From Anabaena cylindrica PCC 7122 (lineage in GTDB: Bacteria > Cyanobacteriota > Cyanobacteriia > Cyanobacteriales > Nostocaceae), in contig NC_019771.1 in assembly GCF_000317695.1 (NCBI RefSeq), positions 62,001-126,000 on the forward strand: 64,000 bases of DNA. The letters run 5' to 3'. The notes beneath the pieces are model-generated. The model saw only the letters and a program-made list of their open reading frames with translations, was not told the origin of the DNA and ran no database searches. Shown here one piece after another: positions 26,320 to 34,768 of this stretch; the stretch's first letter is position 1; each line of letters opens with the position of its first letter. Made by a program: the position numbers and the translations under genes.

Positions 26320-26772
26320 TATTTTTGGGAATTACTCAAAATAATGTTCTGCTACAAAAGACATTATTTAACTGCGTAAATCTGCTAAATCATGTAAATA
26401 GAGGGGAAATACTTAATTATTTTTATAACAGGATAATATAAAAGTTCACGATAAACAAAAATCCAACTATAAATATAAATAATAAATTGTTCTTAATGAG
26501 CAGAATTAAAATCCTAGATTGGGGATTTTTATAAAAATTTGAAAGTCGGAATATATTAAAAGCTTTTTTTTCATATCTTGAGTGAAAGATCTGAAAAAAT
26601 CTGGAAGTTTATGCAATTTCTTATTAGGTGTAAGTTAGAACGTTAGTAAGTGAAAATCAAAAACACTGCCCCAAATCAGAGAACAGTGAACAGATTGATA
26701 ACTGAATAAGTACGGGCGAATTGTAATTTGCTCCTACAACTGATAATTGATAACTGATAGAGTGCAGGTAGT
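26320..26772. promoter_or_regulatory. 453-base region upstream of coxB
   Basis: AT-rich, with no gene. It presumably holds the heterocyst-specific cox promoter. A GTA-N9-TAC at 26723-26737 resembles an NtcA site but has one base too many in the spacer. Confidence 0.35.
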
Positions 26773-27717
26773 ATGCAAAAAGTTCCTGTGTCGTTATGGA
26801 CGCTATTGGCTGGGATGATAATTTCCCCTATTAGCATCTGGATTGGTCAAAATCATCATCTACTACCGGTACAAGCATCGCAACAAGCGCCTTTGGTAGA
26901 CGGATTTTTCAATATCATGTTTACCATTGCTGTTGCTTTATTTTTAGTAGTAGAAGGAACGATTCTAATTTTCTTGTTTATGTATCGTCGTCGTCCAGGA
27001 GACAATGGTGATGGTACACCTGTAGAAGGTAATTTAGCCTTAGAAATATTTTGGACAGCAGTTCCTACAGTAATTGTGATTGTTTTGGGTATCTACAGTG
27101 TAGATATTTATAACAAAATGGGGGGTTTAGAACCAGGTAGTCATCCTCATGGACAGATGGCTATGGCTGCTACCATGAATGATGGTTCTGAAGCTGTCAC
27201 TGCTGGAATTGGTATTGGTGGAAGTCCCCAAACTCAAGGTAAAGCAGCGGATTTGGTAGTTGATGTGAAGGGGATTCAGTTTGCTTGGTTGTTTAACTAT
27301 CCCCAAACTGGTATTGCTGCTGGTGAGTTACACGTTCCTGTTGGTGCTGATGTGCAGTTGAATCTATCAGCAGATGATGTAATTCATTCGTTTTGGGTTC
27401 CCCAATTTCGTCTCAAACAAGATGCACTTCCTGGTATCGCTACAGAATTGCGTTTTGTTGCTACTAAACCAGGTACATATCCGATAGTTTGTGCGGAATT
27501 GTGTGGTGGTTATCACGGTTCTATGCGATCGCAAGTTGTTGTCCATACCCAAGAAGATTTTGATAGCTGGTTGACAGAAAACCAGATTGCACAACAGCAA
27601 GGACAACCTCAAGTTGTGGCTGTAAATCCAGCTAATTTATCGACACCTGATTTTCTGGCACCTTATGTCAGTGAGATGGGTGTAAATGCAGCAACTCTGA
27701 CTCAAATTAAAAAATAG
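26773..27717 (+). CDS. coxB: Cytochrome c oxidase subunit II (heterocyst Cox2 type)
   Basis: A 314-residue subunit II with an N-terminal hydrophobic leader, two membrane helices (FNIMFTIAVALFLVVEGTIL and ALEIFWTAVPTVIVIVLGIY) and a periplasmic or lumenal CuA domain. The CuA ligands are complete in CAELCGGYHGSM, with the upstream His in DDVIHSFWVPQ. Electrons pass from cytochrome c or plastocyanin to CuA and then to subunit I. In Anabaena the cox2 cluster next to patB is expressed in heterocysts and respires O2 to protect nitrogenase. The gene order here supports the same role. Subunit I starts 42 bases later. Confidence 0.95.
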   Translation: MQKVPVSLWTLLAGMIISPISIWIGQNHHLLPVQASQQAPLVDGFFNIMFTIAVALFLVVEGTILIFLFMYRRRPGDNGDGTPVEGNLALEIFWTAVPTVIVIVLGIYSVDIYNKMGGLEPGSHPHGQMAMAATMNDGSEAVTAGIGIGGSPQTQGKAADLVVDVKGIQFAWLFNYPQTGIAAGELHVPVGADVQLNLSADDVIHSFWVPQFRLKQDALPGIATELRFVATKPGTYPIVCAELCGGYHGSMRSQVVVHTQEDFDSWLTENQIAQQQGQPQVVAVNPANLSTPDFLAPYVSEMGVNAATLTQIKK

Positions 27718-27759
27718 CAGCGTTCAGTTGACTACTGAACAAATTGACACTCATAGCTT

Positions 27760-29406
27760 ATGACACAGGTAGAATTTCCACCAAATACGCCACACACTTC
27801 ACACCCTACAGCGTGGAAATGGCGAGATTATTTCACTTTTAATATTGATCACAAGGTGATTGGGATTCAATATTTGGTGACAGCATTTGGATTTTATATC
27901 ATCGGTGGGCTGATGGCGATCGCACTTCGCACCGAGTTAGCCACCGCAGATTCCGATTTTCTTGATCCTAATCTGTACAACGCCTTCATGACCAATCACG
28001 GGACGATCATGATCTTCCTATGGATTGTCCCCAGTGCAATTGGGGGATTTGGTAACTATCTAGTTCCGCTGATGGTGGGTGCTAGAGATATGGCGTTTCC
28101 CAAATTAAATGCGATCGCATTTTGGTTAAACCCACCCGCAGGATTATTACTGTTACTCAGTTTTATTTTTGGTGGTTCCCAATCAGGTTGGACAGCTTAC
28201 CCACCACTAAGCTTAGTTACCGCACCAATCGCCCAAACCATGTGGATTTTAGCGATTGTGTTAGTGGGAACTTCCTCAATTTTGGGTTCACTCAACTTTG
28301 TGATCACCATTTTGTTGATGAAAGTCCCCAGCATGAAATGGGATCAAGTTCCCCTATTTTGCTGGGCAATTTTAGCAACTTCTGTCCTCGCACTTGTATC
28401 TACACCAGTATTAGCAGCAGGTTTAATTCTGTTGTTGTTTGACATCAACTTTGGTACTTCCTTCTTCAAACCAGATGCAGGTGGTAACGTCGTTATTTAT
28501 CAGCATTTGTTCTGGTTTTATTCCCACCCGGCGGTTTATTTAATGATTCTGCCGATTTTTGGGATTATGTCAGAAGTAATTCCCACCCATGCACGGAAAC
28601 CGATTTTTGGCTATAAAGCGATCGCATTTTCCACAGTTGCTATTTGCGTTGTCGGTTTATTCGTCTGGGTACACCATATGTTCACCAGCGGCACACCCGG
28701 ATGGATGCGGATGTTCTTCACCATTTCCACCCTCATAGTTGCAGTTCCCACCGGTGTCAAAATCTTCGGATGGGTTGCAACCCTTTGGGGAGGCAAGATT
28801 CGCTTCACCAGTGCCATGTTATTTGCGATCGGCTTACTTTCCATGTTCGTCATGGGTGGATTAAGCGGTGTAACAATGGGAACAGCACCCTTTGATGTTC
28901 ACGTCCACGACACCTATTATGTAGTCGCACATTTCCACTACGTTCTCTTTGGTGGTTCCGTCTTTGGTATTTACGCAGGTATATATCACTGGTTCCCCAA
29001 AATGACCGGCAGAATGATGAACGAAACTTGGGGAAGAGTTCACTTTGTCCTCACCTTAATCGGTACTAACTTGACATTCCTACCCATGCACAAACTGGGT
29101 TTACAAGGAATGCCCCGCCGAGTTGCCATGTATGACCCCCAATTTGTCAGCTTAAACCAGCTTTGCACCATTGGCGCATTCATTTTGGGTATTTCTGTGA
29201 TTCCCTTCGCTTACAACGCTATTACCAGTTGGAAAAAAGGAGAACTCGCAGGTGATAATCCCTGGGAAAGTTTGACTTTAGAATGGACAACCAGTTCTCC
29301 ACCAATTATTGAAAACTGGGAAGTATTACCTGTTGTTACTCATGGCCCTTATGACTACGGTCATATTCATGATGAATCCTCATCGGTGACTGAGGCTGTC
29401 AGTTAA
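27760..29406 (+). CDS. coxA: Cytochrome c oxidase subunit I (heterocyst Cox2 type)
   Basis: A 548-residue heme-copper oxidase subunit I with twelve membrane helices. The heme a ligand His is in MTNHGTIMIFLW. The CuB and cross-linked Tyr region is WFYSHPAVYLMILP, followed by HHMFTSG. The heme pair is in HVHDTYYVVAHFHYVLFGG. A proton-channel N/D segment is visible before these. It reduces O2 to water and pumps protons. Family A1-like features (Tyr in the YSHP segment) are present, so it is a true cytochrome oxidase, not a NO reductase. It is part of coxBAC; coxC is separated by a repeat element. Confidence 0.96.
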   Translation: MTQVEFPPNTPHTSHPTAWKWRDYFTFNIDHKVIGIQYLVTAFGFYIIGGLMAIALRTELATADSDFLDPNLYNAFMTNHGTIMIFLWIVPSAIGGFGNYLVPLMVGARDMAFPKLNAIAFWLNPPAGLLLLLSFIFGGSQSGWTAYPPLSLVTAPIAQTMWILAIVLVGTSSILGSLNFVITILLMKVPSMKWDQVPLFCWAILATSVLALVSTPVLAAGLILLLFDINFGTSFFKPDAGGNVVIYQHLFWFYSHPAVYLMILPIFGIMSEVIPTHARKPIFGYKAIAFSTVAICVVGLFVWVHHMFTSGTPGWMRMFFTISTLIVAVPTGVKIFGWVATLWGGKIRFTSAMLFAIGLLSMFVMGGLSGVTMGTAPFDVHVHDTYYVVAHFHYVLFGGSVFGIYAGIYHWFPKMTGRMMNETWGRVHFVLTLIGTNLTFLPMHKLGLQGMPRRVAMYDPQFVSLNQLCTIGAFILGISVIPFAYNAITSWKKGELAGDNPWESLTLEWTTSSPPIIENWEVLPVVTHGPYDYGHIHDESSSVTEAVS

Positions 29407-29417
29407 AACGCAGACAT

Positions 29418-29520
29418 TGTAGGTTGGGTTAAGCGACAGCGCAACCCAACAAACTTCTCAAAAGATTGGGTTTAATTTCGTCTTCAAATGTTGGGTTTCC
29501 TTTCGTCAACCCAACCTACA
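29418..29520. repeat. Miniature inverted-repeat element inside the cox operon
   Basis: The ends are exact inverted repeats, TGTAGGTTGGGTT at 29418 and AACCCAACCTACA ending at 29520. Internal copies of AACCCAAC/GTTGGGTT are also present. The 103-base element fills most of the 134-base gap between coxA and coxC, leaving a short tail with the coxC ribosome binding region. It may fold in the transcript. Confidence 0.85.
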
Positions 29521-29540
29521 TTTATTAGTAGGAAAATAGC

Positions 29541-30137
29541 ATGACTGCAATTACAACCAGTGAACATCACGAAGCTGGACACGAAGAACATCAAGATTTG
29601 CGAGTTTGGGGACTGTTGACTTTTCTAGTTTCTGAATCTTTAATGTTTGGTGGATTTTTTGCCACCTATTTGTTTTTTCGAGGTACTACCGCAGTTTGGC
29701 CCCCAGAAGGAACAGAAGTAGAATTATTTATCCCTACAATTAACACCATCATTCTTGTTTCTAGTAGCTTTGTCATTCACTTTGGTGACATGGCAATTAA
29801 AAGAAATAGTGTTGGTTGGATGCGGTTTTGGTATTTCATTACCGCAATTATGGGGGCTGTATTCCTAGCCGGTCAGGTTTATGAATACATGAATTTGGGA
29901 TATGGTTTAACTACCAATATTTTCGCCAATTGCTTTTATTTAATGACCGGTTTCCACGGTTTACACGTCTTTATCGGACTGTTGTTAATCTTGGGTGTAT
30001 TATGGCGTTCTTTGCGTCGTGGTCATTATTCTGATACCAAACACACAGGCATCGAAATGGCAGAGATTTACTGGCACTTCGTTGATATCATTTGGATTGT
30101 TCTCTTCACTTTGGTTTACATTCTTAACGCATTTTAA
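29541..30137 (+). CDS. coxC: Cytochrome c oxidase subunit III (heterocyst Cox2 type)
   Basis: A 198-residue membrane protein with five helices, the short form of subunit III found in cyanobacteria. Landmarks are LRVWGLLTFLVSESLMFGGF, the lipid-contact segment with TTAVWPPEG, then MTGFHGLHVFIGLLLILGV and IYWHFVDIIWIVLFTLVYIL. Subunit III stabilises the O2 reaction in subunit I. A soluble, His/Glu-rich N-terminus (SEHHEAGHEEHQD) precedes the first helix. It closes the coxBAC operon. Confidence 0.95.
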   Translation: MTAITTSEHHEAGHEEHQDLRVWGLLTFLVSESLMFGGFFATYLFFRGTTAVWPPEGTEVELFIPTINTIILVSSSFVIHFGDMAIKRNSVGWMRFWYFITAIMGAVFLAGQVYEYMNLGYGLTTNIFANCFYLMTGFHGLHVFIGLLLILGVLWRSLRRGHYSDTKHTGIEMAEIYWHFVDIIWIVLFTLVYILNAF

Positions 30138-30194
30138 TTTGGTAATGGGTAATGGGTAATTATACACCCATTACTTTTTACCTGATCATAGATC

Positions 30195-30267
30195 ATTCAC
30201 AATTGTGAAAACATCATCCAATCACATCCTGTAAATCCTTAAATCCTGGATATCCTGATTCTGACAA
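30195..30267. repeat. Dispersed ATCCTG repeat, copy 1
   Basis: The core CATCCTGTAAATCCTTAAAT followed by CCTGGATATCCTGATTCTGA is shared with copies at about 31650-31724, 32799-32840, 32882-32924 and 33065-33140, in both orientations. The copy at 31650 is similar over the full 73 bases, including the leading CAATT stretch. Confidence 0.8.
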
Positions 30268-30291
30268 TTAGCCGTATAAAGGAACTCCTGA

Positions 30292-30858
30292 TTAATCAAA
30301 AATTTGTGATGCTTGTAAATTTAGACTATTAAATTGTGGAGATCTAACTAAATTATCACCAGAAAAAATCCCAATTTCATCATAAACTTCATTAATTAAT
30401 TCTAAAATTAATATACTTTTTGTTTGGGGGTCAATAATCCAATATTCAGGAATACCACAATCTTGATACTGTAAACGCTTGGCGATGAAATCTCTATCTC
30501 TTTGTAATTCCCCAGGACTAACAACTTCAACTACCAATAAAGGTGGTGACATTGAGAGGCGAATAGTATTACGGCTTGCTAATTGTTGAATATGCTCTTC
30601 TCGAATAATAGTCAGATCAGGATAACGATTTCTTGGTTCTCCTCTTACTTCCAACTCTAAACCATGTCCCCGCACTCTATCAATCCCTATTAACAATGCA
30701 AAAATGAGAAAAAGACGATTAGCAATTTGCACATTAATTCCTGATTCTGGTGGCATTTCCACTAACTCCCCATTAAACAATTCGTACAAATTATCTGTGC
30801 CATCATCATAAGATAAATATTCTTCAAAACTTGCAAATCTATGTTTAGTTTGTACCAT
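30292..30858 (-). CDS. Uma2 family (DUF820) putative nuclease
   Basis: From the ATG at 30858, which follows GGAG, the protein has 188 residues; the longer frame to 30897 lacks a good site. It shows the Uma2/DUF820 pattern: YELFNGELVEMPPES, NRYPDLTIIREEH, PPLLVVEVVSPGE, and RDFIAKRLQYQDCGIPEYWI with IIDPQ. Asp, Glu and Lys fall in the PD-(D/E)xK order. These proteins occur in very many copies in cyanobacteria and are often taken for nucleases, but their function is not settled. No partner gene is apparent. Confidence 0.88.
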   Translation of the reverse strand: MVQTKHRFASFEEYLSYDDGTDNLYELFNGELVEMPPESGINVQIANRLFLIFALLIGIDRVRGHGLELEVRGEPRNRYPDLTIIREEHIQQLASRNTIRLSMSPPLLVVEVVSPGELQRDRDFIAKRLQYQDCGIPEYWIIDPQTKSILILELINEVYDEIGIFSGDNLVRSPQFNSLNLQASQIFD

Positions 30859-30920
30859 GACATTTACTCCATGATTACTTATATCTAACTTTAACACAAT
30901 GTGGATGAAGGATTATTATC

Positions 30921-31213
30921 CTACTCTCCAAACAAAGCTTCTAAATGTTGGCGACCGTTCACAACTCGGAGAATTTCAACATTATTATCAACAACTTGAT
31001 AAAAAATGATGTAACCATCAAGAGGAACGCCACGCATTTCATGCCTTATATACTCGTAGCTACGTCCCATATTGGGAAATTGGAGTAAGTTTTCACATTT
31101 TTTTGTGAACTCTTTAAAAAGCATTTCTCCAGCTTCAATATTTCTGGTTAAAAATATTCTGAAATGCTGTCTAAATCTCGAATTGCTTGGGGCGAAATTA
31201 AGCATTGATTCAT
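30921..31213 (-). pseudogene. ParE/RelE-type toxin, frameshifted
   Basis: The ATG at 31213 overlaps the antitoxin stop (ATGA, 31210-31213). It begins MNQCLISPQAIRDLDSISEY and then runs into TAA. A one-base shift at the A5 run 31150-31154 (plus strand) restores LTRNIEAGEMLFKEFTKKCE, NLLQFPNMGRSYEYIRHEMR and the end VDNNVEILRVVNGRQHLEAL. Adding one base gives a 97-residue RelE/ParE-fold toxin of normal length. The uncorrected frame offers only an odd N-terminus. The toxin is therefore probably inactive, or the base is a sequencing error. Confidence 0.8.
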
Positions 31214-31476
31214 TTATTCGCCTCACGAGCATTACGAAACTTTGCCTGTATTTGTTCAACAACCGTTGCTAAAGGAACTCCTTCTCCTCGTTCTAATTCT
31301 TCTCCCGCTTCATTGACTTTAACTCTAACATCCTCTACCCATTCTTCATATTCTCGCTGTTTTTCCTGTAAAAGCTGTAGAGCTTGATTAACCACCGCTT
31401 CAGCATTAGGAAATCTGCCTTGAGCTAACTGATTTTGAATAAACTGTTCTTGTTCTGGTTTTAAGGTAATATTCAT
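31210..31476 (-). CDS. ParD-type antitoxin
   Basis: An 88-residue protein that begins MNITLKPEQEQFIQNQLAQG, then RFPNAEAVVNQALQLLQEKQ. This is the ribbon-helix-helix pattern of ParD/CopG-type antitoxins. An acidic, helical C-terminal tail (EEWVEDVRVKVNEAGEELE and following) would wrap the toxin. In such pairs the N-terminus represses the shared promoter and the tail neutralises the toxin. The toxin gene follows with an ATGA overlap but carries a frameshift, so the antitoxin may now act alone. Confidence 0.88.
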   Translation of the reverse strand: MNITLKPEQEQFIQNQLAQGRFPNAEAVVNQALQLLQEKQREYEEWVEDVRVKVNEAGEELERGEGVPLATVVEQIQAKFRNAREANK

Positions 31477-31553
31477 CGCCTATTTCCTGTATTTTAAATA
31501 GACTGTAACTGATAATTTGATTATAATCTGCTAAAAGATAGAAACATAGTCAG

Positions 31554-31615
31554 ATCCCCGACTTCTAATATTAATGATATTCCTCAATGAGGAATTTATC
31601 ACAGAAGTCGGGGAT
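31554..31615. repeat. Inverted repeat ATCCCCGACTTCT...AGAAGTCGGGGAT
   Basis: Exact 13-base arms at 31554-31566 and 31603-31615 flank a 36-base loop that contains ATTCCTCAATGAGGAAT, itself a small palindrome. A T-rich tract follows on the plus strand. It may be a terminator or a short mobile repeat. No plus-strand gene precedes it. Confidence 0.6.
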
Positions 31616-31649
31616 ATTTTTGCCCTTGTTACCTTTTACCTTCTTATAC

Positions 31650-31724
31650 ATTCCTCACAATTTTCCAACATCATTCAATCACATCCTGTAAATCCTTAAA
31701 TCCTGGACATCCTGATTCTGACAA
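31650..31724. repeat. Dispersed ATCCTG repeat, copy 2
   Basis: It shares about 70 bases with copy 1 at 30195-30267. Read on the minus strand it supplies the last ten codons of the broken kinase gene (LFVRIRMSRI and stop). Confidence 0.8.
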
Positions 31725-32754
31725 ATAACCCCTTGACAATCCCTGAATTATCTATTTTATTAAATATAATGCTTACGTCATAGCCATTCAGCTTCCCAAA
31801 CCCAAAATCAAATAACCCCAAATACCCCACTTCAAAAATAGGTTGAGGTGGGGGAATAACGACAGTTTTTTGAACCTTGGGATTATTTAATGCTGCTAAA
31901 ACTTCTGCTGCTGAACCATAACGTTTTTTAGGAATATCTTGCAACATTGTTTCTAAAACATCAGTTAATTCCTGACTTAAAGAAACATACTTTTGCTATT
32001 GCCATTCCATATTTATAGTATCAAACAACTCATCCGAACCATCAGATTTGGGAAAATGTCCCGTCAATAAACGTACACAAGTAACAGCTAAACTATAAAG
32101 ATCACTACTTGGGTAAACCATACCGCGAAATTGTTCTGGTGGTGCATATCCAGGAGTACCTGTAATTGTACCAACTCTGGTTAAAATACTGCCACTTGTT
32201 TCTTTAGAAACACCAAAATCAATTAGGAATAATTTACCGTTTTTACATCTGAGGATATTTTCTGGTTTAATATCTCGATGAATTACTTGATTCTCATGAA
32301 TAAATTGCAAAACTGACAATAATTCTGTTAAAATATTTCTAATTTGGGATTCATTGAATTTACCTTGAGTTTGTAACTCTTGGAATAAATTTTGACCATC
32401 AATAAATTCCTGTACCAAATACAATCTACCATCCTGGGGAAAGAAGGCAAGTAAATCTGGTATTTGTGAATGTTTTCCTAACTCTTGGAGTCTTTTAGCT
32501 TCTTGTTGAAATAATTCCGTCGCTTTTTGTAAAGATGAGCTTCCTGCTTGTTGGGGTAAAAATTGTTTAATGACGCAGGGAGTATTTAATCTTTTCACAT
32601 CTACTGCTTGAAAAGTGCGTCCAAAACCACCTTCTCCGATAAATTTAATCGGTAGATAACGGTCATCTAAAACTATTTTACCTCCACAACGTTGACAAAA
32701 TTGAGTACCCTGGGGATTTTCGTAAAGACAGTCAGGATTGAGACATTGACTCAT
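31696..32754 (-). pseudogene. Serine/threonine protein kinase, interrupted by TAG and truncated by a repeat
   Basis: The N-terminus has a zinc-ribbon (CLNPDCLYENPQGTQFCQRC), then a Hanks-type kinase: IGEGGFGRTFQAV (P-loop), CVIKQF (Lys), VIHRDIKPENIL (catalytic loop), LIDFGVSKE (DFG), GTPGYAPPEQ. After NMEWQ an in-frame TAG (31996-31998) stops it at 252 residues. The same frame continues QKYVSLSQELTDVLETMLQD and KRYGSAAEVLAALNNPKVQK, the expected end of the kinase fold, then ends inside a dispersed repeat. Normally such kinases carry further C-terminal domains. The kinase core through subdomain IX is intact, so a truncated product could still be made. Confidence 0.8.
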
Positions 32755-33159
32755 GGTAGTTGCAGGGTATATCTAGTGATGATTGTAGCATAAGCAATGT
32801 CAGAATCAGGATATCCAGGATTTCAGGATTTACAGCATGATAGTGTTTAATGGTTAGTGGTGATTTTCTGATTTAAGTATTTGTCAGAATCAGGATGTCC
32901 AGGATTTCAGGATTTACAGGATGGTATTATTTGTCTGTAAGTTATAATTTTGGTTAACTATTTATTATTTTTCAAGATAGATATTGAGATAATCTAAAAT
33001 TTACAGAATTACGTCTAGTGTATGTTCTAAAATAAATTAGATTGGTAATTGGTAATGGGTAAATTACATCCTGAAAATCCTGAAATCCTGGACATCTTGA
33101 TTCTGACAATTAAAATCCTGTAAATCCTGATTCAGACGATTTACTATGCCTAAAATATT
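32755..33159. repeat. Repeat-rich gap with three or more ATCCTG repeats
   Basis: Copies of the dispersed repeat lie at 32799-32840, 32882-32924 (both in the opposite sense to copy 1) and 33065-33140 (same sense, partly doubled). No gene is seen. The kinase promoter and that of the TPR-like gene must lie between the copies. Confidence 0.75.
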
Positions 33160-33651
33160 ATGCTCGAAAGTTCTCAAAACAAATACTCATGGTTTGATGT
33201 AGCAGAAGATGTCAAAGAATTATTGATATTAGCAGCACAGACTTGGGAAAATACAGAAGAATCTACAAAATATATGCAACAAGCTTTAGCTAAAACAGGA
33301 GACAACACAGATGTTTTAGTTGCAGCTTATAGATATTTTTACTACAAAAACAATTATGTTCTCGCGCTGACAACAGCCGAGAAAATAACCGCTAAAATTA
33401 AAGAAGTCGAGAAATTTCCCGATAACTGGGAACAACTTCAACCCATCTTAGTTAAACGTCACGAAGAACACCAAATCAGATTGTACTTAAATGCTTATGC
33501 TGCTTCTGGATTGGTATTAGCTAAACTAGGAGAGTTAGAGCAAGCCAGGGAAATTAGTGCCAGAGTTAAAAGCATTGATGACAAAAATGATTTTGGTTCT
33601 AGCATTCTTCTGGATATTTTAACCCGTCTACCAGAAGACGATGATGATTGA
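33160..33651 (+). CDS. Small TPR-like helical protein in the nitrogen-fixation block
   Basis: A 163-residue soluble protein, predicted all-helical, with TPR-like segments: NTDVLVAAYRYFYYKNNYVL followed by ALTTAEKITAKI, and YAASGLVLAKLGELEQAREI. It has an acidic tail (PEDDDD). There is no signal peptide and no catalytic motif. It is on the same strand as the following cupin and nitrogenase-associated ArsC-like genes, and downstream of coxBAC, so a role as a helper of nitrogen fixation is an inference from position. I do not recognise a named family. Confidence 0.65.
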   Translation: MLESSQNKYSWFDVAEDVKELLILAAQTWENTEESTKYMQQALAKTGDNTDVLVAAYRYFYYKNNYVLALTTAEKITAKIKEVEKFPDNWEQLQPILVKRHEEHQIRLYLNAYAASGLVLAKLGELEQAREISARVKSIDDKNDFGSSILLDILTRLPEDDDD

Positions 33652-33652
33652 T

Positions 33653-33752
33653 TATAGCATTTCCTAGTCCCCTCCACGAAACAGCGGTGAGGGGCTTAGA
33701 GGTGGGGTTTTTGTACCTCTAAAACATCTGTACTCAACCGAGAAATGCTATA
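33653..33752. repeat. TATAGC-type miniature inverted-repeat element, copy C (complete)
   Basis: A 100-base element with ends TATAGCATTTC and GAAATGCTATA (exact inverted repeats of 11 bases). Inside is a C-rich arm (CCCCTCCACGAAACAGCGG) followed by a G-rich arm and GGGGTTTTTGTACCTC. It begins right after the TPR-like gene and ends before the cupin gene. With copy D it defines the full element. Confidence 0.85.
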
Positions 33753-33975
33753 TCTAAACCAAGTAAACATTTTACCAATCACCTCTTCCCAATCAAAAAT
33801 CATGAACAATTGGTTATCCACCTCATCCCCTTATCAATCTCTCACACCTTCTAATAATAATAATCTTCTCCTACCTCCCCTCCCTGCATCTCCTGTAGCT
33901 CCTATAACTGTGATGCCTCAAGCTAATCCTCCCATTATTTTCTTACCAAAATATTCATAATTGAGTATATAAATT
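33753..33975. other. Gap before the cupin gene
   Basis: A 52-codon open frame starting at 33803 is present but is Pro/Ser/Asn-rich and lacks a ribosome binding site, so I do not call it. The cupin gene starts at 33976. Confidence 0.35.
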
Positions 33976-34587
33976 ATGCAAGGTAAGGATTGGTTTGTCG
34001 CTGGAGATGGACAGCATCAAGCCTGTAAATCAGCGAGAACATGGGATTTATTGCGTGACAATTATCGCTTGTATCGGTTTCTGACTGAGGTAGAAGACGT
34101 TCTCAATAATGTTGAAGATGAATCAACTTGTCTTCCGGAAATTCGGATGCTGGTAAGGCGATTAATTGTCAATTCCTATTGGGTACAAAGTCAGTTTTTA
34201 GCACCTGACTCAAAAACAGGAACTTCTGTTTTATTGTTATACGATGAATTAGGTTTTCCTTTAACTGTACAAACGGTAACATTTGCACCGGGGACAATTT
34301 CCAATATTCATAATCATGGAACTTGGGGAGTGGTAGCGGTGCTAAAAGGTGAAGAAAAAAATACATTTTGGCGGCGCAGTTCAAACCCGGAATTTCCAGA
34401 TAAAATTGAAACAACTGGAGAAATAAATTTATTCCCAGGCGATATTATTAGTTTTGCTCCTGATACAATTCATCAGGTACAAGCTGTTGGTGAACAACCT
34501 ACGGTTACATTTAATATCTATGGAGAAACCAACCCCAAAGAGAGATTTGAATTTGATACAATTCACCATATTGCTAAAAAATTTTAA
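33976..34587 (+). CDS. Cupin protein of cysteine-dioxygenase-like type
   Basis: A 203-residue single-cupin protein. The metal-binding motif 1 is in TISNIHNHGTWGVVAVLKGE (His, His, Glu) and motif 2 in FAPDTIHQVQ, giving a His-rich mononuclear iron site. An N-terminal helical part comes first (residues 20-75). The layout resembles predicted metal-dependent enzymes related to cysteine dioxygenase. The neighbours are a TPR-like protein and a nitrogenase-associated ArsC-like protein, so a task in sulfur or metal supply for nitrogenase is an inference. No signal peptide. It is 181 bases from the next gene. Confidence 0.75.
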   Translation: MQGKDWFVAGDGQHQACKSARTWDLLRDNYRLYRFLTEVEDVLNNVEDESTCLPEIRMLVRRLIVNSYWVQSQFLAPDSKTGTSVLLLYDELGFPLTVQTVTFAPGTISNIHNHGTWGVVAVLKGEEKNTFWRRSSNPEFPDKIETTGEINLFPGDIISFAPDTIHQVQAVGEQPTVTFNIYGETNPKERFEFDTIHHIAKKF

Positions 34588-34768
34588 ATGTAGTGGCATA
34601 AACAGAAATAAATGATTATTGTGATAAATAGATAGCAACTAATAGAAATAGGTAAAAAATCCCGAATATTTACCTATAAAGAAAACACATCATTTTTGAT
34701 CTGCGTTTATCTGCGGTTAATTATTTCCTGTCCAGAAATCGAATCAAAACCTTATAGGAGATATATCC

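Noticed and set aside
26723..26737. NtcA-like site upstream of coxB (GTA...TAC)
   Set aside because: The spacer is nine bases, not eight, so it does not fit the GTA-N8-TAC consensus.
33803..33960. 52-codon Pro/Ser-rich frame before the cupin gene
   Set aside because: Low complexity, no ribosome binding site, and no known pattern.
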